DNA from: Cheiracanthium punctorium | Taxonomy: Eukaryota; Arthropoda; Arachnida; Araneae; Cheiracanthiidae | Assembly (NCBI GenBank): GCA_038373885.1 | Contig: JAWZYV010013004.1 | Location: 62,001 to 126,000, forward strand | DNA length: 64,000 bases | Direction of reading: 5' to 3' | Shown: positions 55,160 to 64,000 of the stretch, piece by piece | How the letters are laid out: each line of letters starts with the position of its first letter | Numbering within the stretch: position 1 is the stretch's first letter | Made by a program: the position numbers and the translations under genes | The notes under the pieces: model-generated | The model's database searches: none | What the model was told of the DNA's origin: nothing | Seen by the model: the letters and a program-made list of their open reading frames with translations, nothing else

Positions 55160-58032
55160 GTTACCAAAAAAATGCAAGTTTAAATGTAATAATTTGAGGC
55201 AGTTTAATTTCACTTAAAGTGATATTCAAATTAATTTTGCAGTCTAAGTGTGGAAGATTTGAATTTCAGAATGCGGAAAAACTGAACACTTGCGGCATTG
55301 TTTACTTAGACTAATTTTGCAGTCCTAAGAGCAGTTGCTACGTGAATGCGTTTGCTGTGCAATAGAATCACCCAAAAACTAATTTCCCTTTTTAAAAAGA
55401 AACCTGCATGCAATATATTTTGCAAAATTTTTCACTTTAAATCTTAACATGCTGTTTTACTCCCAAAATTCAATACTAAGTCAATACTTTAAGTCCGAAT
55501 TGTATTTTGACAAAACATGTCTAACAAATTCTCATTAACTCTAATGAGGCAGATTTCCAACTCCTCCGTACAACGATTTCCCTATTAAAACTAAGTCATT
55601 TTCAGAAACTTCGAGTTCTTTACTTGAAGTCTTTAGGGACATAAATTTAGACGAAAGAAACTCGTTTAAAATTTCAAGTTATTGAAACCATAAAGGACCC
55701 TCCTTATGAAACATTCCCGTTCCAGTTGATTACACCATATATTAAATCTATATAACCTTTGAAAAAAGTTTAGTCTGAATGCAATAATTTGCCAATTTCA
55801 TAAACAAGAACCTTTTCAATTAAACTTGTGAAGTCAACATCCCCACCCGTTGATAATGAAGTATCCAACTTTATAATGGAGATTGTAAAGACAAAAGTTA
55901 AAACACATAATATATTCACGGAGAAAAATTTGAAGCGCTTTAACAATGGTTATATAAACATCCATCTAACAATTTTTTTTCAACCGATAGTTAAACAAAT
56001 TCGAATTTATTCCTCACACATACTTCATGAAGAAAATTGAAAATCTGACAGTTTTACGAAATTTAAACAGTTTAACTTGTCTGCACGTTCAGAAAGATTA
56101 TCTTAAATCAAAGTTGATCGCTTCATTTAAGAAAGCCAAATTCTTTTTTTGCGTAACTATTAATATTCTGTTTTAGTATTTATGTTAAAATGACTGATTT
56201 CATATTTAGTCATGCTTCGTATAATTTGATCAAAAATTAATAAATTTACCTTACGCACTTTCTCTGTAAGAAGGGAGCAGGTTACTGTAACATTTTGAAG
56301 TGCAGCGTAAAACCACTGCTGAACCCACCCGGCAGTTTTTACACTTTCATACTAATGTAGCTGCATGTCTAATCAGTGTACAAGAAAATTTATTTAAAGT
56401 GTTAGATTTGCTTGATGTTTACATTAAGATGCTTCGTGTATACATTTTTAGTAACCACATCGTGCGAAACATTCATAACATACAAACATTTGGAAATTAC
56501 TGCAAAATTTAAGTAACCTTGGTGCTTTTAAAATTTCATACGAACAGGCAAAAGACATGAAATTCATTAATGCTAGATGCATTTGAAAAGAGTTTTACAT
56601 GCATTGAAACTAGTAATTTATGGCAGATATTAAATTTACATAATGCAGTTAACTGAAATACGATACACAAGGGATAACTATTCACAGCATATTTGAAGTT
56701 ATTAAGTTCATATATATTCAAAAAATGATGCAAGTTTCTGGAATAAGACCGTATAAAAATTCGGCAGAATTTACAGCGAAACCCGTGTTAAACTTTTTGT
56801 AAAATGTCTTTAGTGACCACTAAGTATAACTCATTAAAAATTTCTAGAAATATGTACAAAAGCAAGCGCTTCTGAATGTACCGAATAGGTTAACTGGCCG
56901 AATTAGTTTTTAACTTGTTAAGCGCATGTAGAACCTAAAATACAATATTCAGTTTATGAAAGTGTACAAGATAAGATTATTTAATAACATTCTTTAAATC
57001 ATTCCGTTTCGTCTAGGTTATTGAAATTCATTGGTTTTAAAGTTCCTGTGGCGAATTAATTAAAGACTTCCGATTTTAAATTTCAACCGAAATCTTGTGC
57101 ACAGAATTTGTAACTAATATTTTACAGAACTCTTTTTCTGGATCATTTTATTTGTAAAATTGTCTTTGCACTTGTAATGTTATTACAAAAACTAGGTAAA
57201 ATTAGACAAAATAAAGTATTCTAGTGGTCACTTACGTGATCGATTGTCATTTCTGGAGGAGGTCACAAAGGTTTCACTGCAAATAGTACACTTTGAAATG
57301 AATAATTCTGAACCAGCACACAAGTATTACAGATTAAGATATGGGCAAGAGGAAAATTTGACAAGACTTCGGTGTCTTAGCTGTGCAAAATATCAGTGCA
57401 TAAAATACAACCTGGATGCTTTAACAATGAGGCTAATTGAGAATAACACAGGGGAATAAACCTTGAAGTATATTACTATACGAAATGTTACAACTCATTA
57501 CTTTCATTAAGGTAGGAAAAAATTGATAAGGCAGGAAATACAATTTTCAGGTTGACTAATATTTAGACATTCTTATTTTCTCTATAGCATCAAAAAACGT
57601 TATAGTTCATTGCCAGTTAAAAGTTTAAGATGTCACCTTTCTCAAAATGCATGCATAAACTAATCAATAGCTCCAATTTTGGAAACTTTACGTGTTCCAA
57701 AATAGATTTTGTTAGAGAAACCTGTTTTTAGACTATGGAATTTTTAAGAGACCGATTTACTGCTGCGAAAATTATAGCCGTCTTAAAAATCCACCTTACA
57801 CTGTTAATTTAGATTTATTTATTAAATACGTGGAAGCTCACACGTATCAATTTTATTTCAATTGCCTTAGCTTATGAAGCTGATGATACTACAAAACTTA
57901 ACTCCAAGCACTATACAGCAGAGTGCTTGTACAGTATACATACACTATAGTTAAAGAGCCAATAATGACCAAACTGATAAGTTACTAACAATATCTACTA
58001 AATGCTTAAAAGCCTATTAAATTTAAATTTGT
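55160..58032. other. AT-rich stretch without recognised gene
   Basis: ORFs of 65-71 codons only, without motifs. Confidence 0.4.
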
Positions 58033-58140
58033 GGGTTCTAGGAGAAATATTAGAACCATGGATCGTGACGAAATCCATTTTTTTATTATAGGTGCCAATA
58101 CAAACGTCAATATTTAAAATATTTCATCCCTTCAGAATAA
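58033..58140 (+). repeat. Hairpin-bearing repeat block, copy 3
   Basis: GGGTTCTAGGAGAAATATT with intact stem. The downstream part is more diverged (GTGCCAATACAAACG). Confidence 0.65.
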
Positions 58141-61100
58141 ATATTAAATCATACCCTAGGGAAGATGAGGGATAGCTAAATACAATATTTTTCAATAAGT
58201 AAGACTCCTGTATAATGAGTTTTGTTAAAAACTTTCAATATATCTTTTACAAGCCCTAAAACAAACTTGGCAACGAGCTATAGGAACCAAGATTGTGTGC
58301 CAGACTGGAGCATTTTGTCTTATGAAAACTGAAATGAGCTACATGATGTCCAACTTAAGTTGTAAAATTAATACGACTCAAATTTTTAATTTCCTAAAAA
58401 CGAAATTAACTTTATAGTGAAGTCTCTCCTTAAATATGGAAAAACTGTTTTAAAATTAGAAAATGAGGCAACACTAGATTTAATGTTAAGTGCAATGAAA
58501 TGTAGCAACTTTACGGACACTTTGCTTGTGTCTAAGATTGTGCTGTAAAGGCAATTAATAAAGGAATGTAAATTATTTCGCTCTTTAAAGCTAAAAATAT
58601 CTCCTTTCAAAAGCGAAAACATTTCTTTGATGCTAATAGAAGAAAAAAAAAATTTATAACCATGAATAAACATATGAAGAGCCGCCTAGATGTTCAAGTC
58701 CTGCAAAGGTAACATCTTGGGGTAACATCTGCAATGCCACTCTGGACATTGAGACAGCGGTGAAATGTTAACTTATCCTTCTAGCCACCATCGACTTGGA
58801 ACGCAGGCTAAATCTTTGCTTTTCGAGCTTCCTGCAGGTCTGTCACCAAAGTTTCGCTATAGACACTTTCAGCCGGGCATCTTTCCACCCAGAACTATAA
58901 CCAAGTTCAGAGACATCTTAGTACTGTTGTGTGACCAAGTAAACGTAAATTTGCGATCTGAAAAGGGAAAACTAAATAAAGAAAAACCTGTAAATATATC
59001 TGGAAACGATGTACGTTCTAAAGGTTTTCCAATATCTGTTTAATTTCATTTTACACGTGACATTCGCAATTTCCTTAACTTAAAATTATTTCATCATTAA
59101 ATGCAAGTACTTAAATAACAAGCCATTGAATTTTAAAACTAAGACTGTCAAACCCCGCTCGATTGAACCCGTATATAACGAAAATTTTCGTCCCGCAGTT
59201 TTATATTTAATGATTTAGCAACATCCGGTGGTTAGCTATATGTCTAACTAAACCTTTAGTCCCTTCAAGTTCACTACAACTGTTACTGATAAAATGGATT
59301 TTTTTTTCCGCCGTTTTATTTTAGTCTTTAATAATAACTGCATACTCTAATTTCACTCAATTCCTATATTCAACAACTGGTGTAAACTCATTAAAATGTT
59401 AACTCATTAAGTTGTACTCGCCGCTTCAGATCTATTGATCAGGTATAGAAGAACTATTTAAATTTGGAATTCAAAAGTTTCATAAATATGGTAACGTGGT
59501 CCGATTCATAATCAAATCCAAAAGTTAATGCTGTGTTATTTTATTATGGTATTCAAATACATTTTAACTAAGTAATTTTGCATATTTCTTTAAACGAAAT
59601 TAACGTCTATATAACCCTTTTATATTTTAGGATACCCGCATTTTCAGGCATGTAAAAATAAAAACTCTCGACCAATACGATTTTAATAAGCACATACTTT
59701 CACCATTAACATAGCTTCCACAATTTATCTGTTTTGTGGTTATATGCAAAGCTACAGGAGAGCAATTTACCTAGATGGTTGTGCTTTGCGTGAAGGCCTT
59801 TTTAAGGAGCTCTCTATCGCGTAACATCAGAAAATCGCACAAAACTCCATATCGTTAGATAGCCATGCGGCAAGCCCGAACTCGAGACCTTCCCCCATCT
59901 AATATTTCAGTGCTATTTACACGGCTATGGTCCGTCTATGTTATACGAATTTACTACCCATAATTTAAATGCCTTACTATTTAAGTCAATATGTGGTAAT
60001 ACCAAGAAATTGCTGAACCTCTTCGTCATGCAAATCGAATTTAGACAAAGTACTGCTGAAGAAGTGTGGGGAACCTACGATCAGATTACTAAGTTTGTCG
60101 AATTCTCAAACTCGATTGCAGTGAAAATTCAGTATACACAAGCAAAAGATTTGTTAAAATTTAACTCATCAAGATCAACAGTAAGGCCTAAATGTTTGAA
60201 TGCACTTTTAAACAATGTAAAATTAAGGGAAATTAAGTATTTAAAGCTAATTAACATTTATAAATAACTACACTGGTGTGCAAAAATTAAGGATGAAATA
60301 AATTCTTTTTCTATACTTTTACGTGCTGTTTGGTACGATTTCTATCGATTTTGTACACTTCTGCGCTAAATTTGGTTCATCTTTTTAATTAAACCAATAG
60401 GTAAAAAATAAGTCCATTTTAAAAATTACCCAACATTCATATGCAAATAACTTGTCAAAAATTAAGTAAAATGAACGTCTACTGGCCTTTCAGGCTAACA
60501 TCAAATTTAAGATTAAAACAACTGTGCAGAAGTCCTTTATTACTTAGTTTGCTGTGTATGGAACTTTCATTAAGCAAGATCTTAAGTTGAGATTCCAATT
60601 TATCATGCAACAAAAGTTTGAAGAAACTAAATAAAGCCATGGTGTTTAGAACAATCGGTTAGCAACGTTTAACAGGCACAGGATAAAGCATATGCATGTT
60701 GTACGCAAATTTCAGGTCGATGAAAGGGAAGTACGCTATACACAAAACTGAGCTTATAAAGTATAGCAAACAGCTTACCTTTTAATTGCAAGAATGCAGT
60801 TGTAATTCTGGCTGTAAGACACATGACTGCTAGTCTCAATACTGTCCACGACAAACCTTTTTTCAATGCCCGTACTTTTAAGAGAATGGCCGTTGACCCC
60901 AAGTAATGGCACTACTCCATAGCTGCATCGGTAAATATATCACGAACTCTTGAGCTTCTAGTTGATTTCTTGAGCAGTCTCACAAAAGTGGTCAAGGGAA
61001 ATATGCAATGTTTAGAAAAAAAAAATTATAGAAAAGATATTGCGCGTTAAAGCATATACCAACTATAACCCAGGCAGCACAAGTTCTTGAAAGTCTGCTA

Positions 61101-63039
61101 CAGTCCAAAGAACATTGTGCTGCTTGGAAAAAATAAATCATTTTAAATTATTCAAAGCATTATTCAAACATTTAACGTACGTCCATTAACCTACGATATA
61201 TGAAACAGGGGAAGCAATCCAGCAATTTAAATACATCTTAATTCTCTGTGCTAACTTAAAGTTAATTGTGAAATCCGAAAGTGTCAGACTGTTGAGGGGG
61301 GCGTGGTTATTTATCATGGACACTGAAGCAACACATCAATGGAAAGAAAACTTAAAACACTTATTCGTTTTGTTGAAATAAATTGCATTCAGCAAGCCCT
61401 TTGAAAACTTTGAAGCAATAGATACATACACTATAAAAACATTTATTGAACCAAACTGTTAGTATAAAGCTTTAAAGAAAGTTCTCCACCAGCTAAACAA
61501 ATTGCAATCTTAAAAGCTTCAAATTTGAGAAACTGGATCTGAACTCTTAAAATAGCCGCACTCACGATTCAAAACAAGGGGACTGTCCTTTTCTCGCCAA
61601 ATAGCCTTTAGACACTTAGCCCAAGGAAGTAATCGCATCCTTTACTGTAGAGTGCGGAATCTTTCAGGGTAGTATAGGGTAAATAGTGATCCTTTAATCC
61701 ATAGGAAATTAACACCCTATAGCCAGAAATTCTTATGACGACTTATAAATACCATCTATTCCTGATCGTAATAAGTGGTCTCAATAACGAGAGATTGGAT
61801 TGTTTCACTAACGAACATATTGCGAAATTTCCTCACTGTGGGAAAATTATAAACTAGAATTGCAGAAGGACAAAGCCTAGGTGATCAATACCTCACATTA
61901 TGGTATAGCCAAATAAGATGAGGGAAAAATTCTCTTGCACATCTATTTTGTTAACACTATAAAACCTGTCAAGTTTTCGTTCAGGAATTTCTCAAAATAA
62001 ATGCCTTAACCATGCTGCTAAAGAAATTTACTGCCAAGGTGAAAAGCAGCGCTGCGCGAATTATCCTGGACGACGGCAGATTTTCTTAGCTATGTCCAAT
62101 CTGCATGAAAGCATTTAAACACACATTGCATTTTATAGTAATTTATGCATGCTAAGGCAAACGCATTTTATGTTATATCCTAAATGAGTAATTTAAGTAT
62201 TAAACGATATTGCATGGAAAAATCAGTACTCTGCGGGGGAAAATCTTACTCCCTTTGATAAAGGGGTGGCATTTAATAGTTATCCAAGTTCAGCTTTTAT
62301 TTTAAAAATGTAATGAAAAATTATATTTCAAGATTAAATTTCAGTATTTTAAAATTATTTCAAAAGCACGAGTGCAATATCAATGATTGAATTACAGATA
62401 CACTTTGAAAAGTGGTACCATTAACATACAATTCATCCACAGATTAATGAGATGGAGTCCAAGAATTTATATTATCAGCTGTACTTCCATTAGCACAAAA
62501 TGAAAAAAACGCTTCCACGTGAAAAAATTCGGCTGGGCAGTGCAATTAATAAAAGCACTTTATTAACATTACCAAAACACTTAAACAGACTTGTCCCCGA
62601 GAACCGAAAACCTTCAGAGATCGTTTTAGGAATGTAGCAACATCTTTCGTTGAAAATGCAAATCGTTCCAATAAGAAGTAAAACTCGTTCGCCGTTCTCT
62701 GTGGCAAAATTATTCTCGTCAAGTATACGCGTTTGTCTTTCACGGCAAACTTCCAGTTAACGCGTATAGGCGTCACCGTCCGGAGACTAAAGGTTTGAAG
62801 TACGACATTTCTAAAGATTAGGTTTTTCCAAAATGAAGTCATTGTAGCAATTTTTGTTAATGAATGCGAGAATCACTATTCCATTTTGTCATGCTACTGC
62901 ATAAACTACTGAAACTAGCATAATTCGACTATACATATATGAATGCACATTATATATGTATATATACACACTATATGTGCATATGAAGTACCTTTTAATG
63001 AACATCTTGCAATGAAAAAAATACCTCGAAGCGAAATAG
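58141..63039. other. AT-rich stretch without recognised gene
   Basis: ORFs of up to 109 codons (59938-60267) without recognisable motif. CACTGGTGTGCAAAAATTAA after a TA at about 60270 resembles one end of a Tc1-like element; no second end was found. A TA-rich palindromic microsatellite lies at 62930-62985. Confidence 0.4.
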
Positions 63040-63960
63040 CCCTATCCCAAAAAGTACCGCTGCATTTCACTAAGGTGAAAAATTAACTATTTCAAGATAC
63101 AGCAATAGCATTCAACTGTACGATTTACATTTTTGTTTTAGCTTTAAGCCTATCTTAATTAACTTGGCTGTTCTGCCAGAGAATTTTCAAAAGCAGCCTG
63201 TAACTTTTCTTCGAGTATTTACGCACATTTTTTTAAATTTCAAATCTTATAAAATATTTATCTCTATGTTCTGATAATGTTATAGAAGTTCAGTATATGC
63301 ATAGTGAGTTCCTAACAGATCTACTGTCGGGAGCATGTTAGAAATGCCGTCAAGGAAGTCCTTCGCTCAGCTTGAAAAGCTTAAACTCCAGTAGAACTGC
63401 AAGAATAACTGTTTAAACGCATTAAAATGCTCTTAACAGTAGATTAGTGACATTCATTGAAGTTAACCGATTGCATGGCGTTTAGACTTCCTCGGTGTAT
63501 GAAGAAAATGTCGATGCATTTTTTAAACTAAGCAATATACAGGAAAAATTTCTTGCATCTATATAATTTTATGGACGGTCAACACCGAAAAGGTTTTGAA
63601 AGGTTATAGCCAAGATCCACAAAATGTTAAAGACTTTAGTTTAAATTAATGAATCTGGAAGAAATATTAGAACCATGGTCCTGCACAAATATATTTTTTT
63701 AGGGCCCAATACAGATACCATGTTTGAAATATTTCTTTACTTCCGATGAAAATACCAAAGCAATTCTTAAAATAAGGCGAGGGATAGCCAAATGCAATCC
63801 AAGACTTCCCTATATAATGCTTTGTTTAAAATTTGCAGTATTCTTTTCATGCACCAAGGATTTTTTTTTTGGTGGGGGGGGGGCAGTGCGAGACCGTGGT
63901 ACAATTTAAACTTGCATGAATATTTTATACAATAAAAATAGCTACATGCCTTAACATTCA
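63040..63960. repeat. Diverged ~0.9-kb direct duplication, copy 2
   Basis: Counterpart of 51640-52520 about 11.4 kb downstream in the same orientation. ORFs at its right end (63724-63961) are not conserved in copy 1. Confidence 0.75.
63651..63760 (+). repeat. Hairpin-bearing repeat block, copy 4
   Basis: AATCTGGAAGAAATATTAG with one stem strand changed (GAATCT). The rest is close to copy 1. Part of the 63040-63960 duplication. Confidence 0.65.
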
Positions 63961-64000
63961 AGTTAAAATATTGAGGACCTACGATTTCTTAAAATTTTAA

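Noticed and set aside
60270..60520. A complete Tc1-like element starting at CACTGGTGTGCAAAAATTAA
   Set aside because: Only one end is seen; no matching second TIR or transposase in the following kilobases.

Overview
The window looks like AT-rich metazoan nuclear DNA, most likely arthropod and possibly arachnid. That guess rests only on base composition and on the mobile-element mix: Tc1/mariner, hAT, piggyBac-like and pogo-like elements, plus a Ty3/gypsy-type retrotransposon. No conserved host protein-coding gene, rRNA, tRNA or CRISPR array was recognised. Nearly everything that can be identified is mobile DNA.

Region 1 (1-25802) is a giant inverted repeat. Two related units of about 12.4-13.2 kb lie tail to tail around a spacer of about 160 bp (13187-13346). 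Every visible unit end reads TA-CTCTCTTAA or its complement, and each end is packed with GAGTGA/TCACTCT subterminal repeats. The left unit is cut by the window start, by about 60 bp. Islands with splice-site-like borders are preserved in both arms, ending in a 3' exon-like block with AATAAA (left) or AATAAG (right), so each unit may carry a spliced transcription unit. No transposase was recognised. Each arm has private insertions: a Tc1-like element in the left arm, with its empty site in the right, and different small hAT-type elements in each. Both arms also hold arrays of a CCAATATTGG-containing AT-rich repeat. This pair is the best candidate in the window for an undescribed system.

Region 2 (25803-32436) holds a direct duplication of about 476 bp. 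One copy is split by a 401-bp GC-rich hAT-type MITE. Between the two copies lies a 3'-truncated Tc1-like transposase pseudogene. Next come a TIR-bounded element enclosing an exon-like zinc-binding fragment, a 583-bp hAT-type MITE and a piggyBac-like MITE at TTAA.

Region 3 (32437-40170) is a three-layer nest. A nearly intact gypsy-type retrotransposon (32542-39015, minus strand) has 447-bp LTRs that differ at one noticed position and a GTCAC target duplication. It sits inside a pogo-like MITE, which itself sits inside an older inverted-repeat element. The retrotransposon's domain order is Gag-PR-IN-RT-RH, as in the Gmr1 group and unlike ordinary Ty3/gypsy elements. One TAG and one frameshift in a G-run interrupt it.

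Region 4 (40170-48713) is mostly featureless AT-rich DNA, followed by a hAT-type MITE and two tandem copies of a degenerate ZMYM/DUF4371-type hAT element. The second copy has both TIRs and carries a MITE with a perfect 8-bp target duplication.

Region 5 (48714-64000) is AT-rich DNA without recognisable genes. It holds a mariner-type MITE, a diverged ~0.9-kb duplication spaced 11.4 kb apart, and four copies of a short block, three of which keep the same perfect hairpin.
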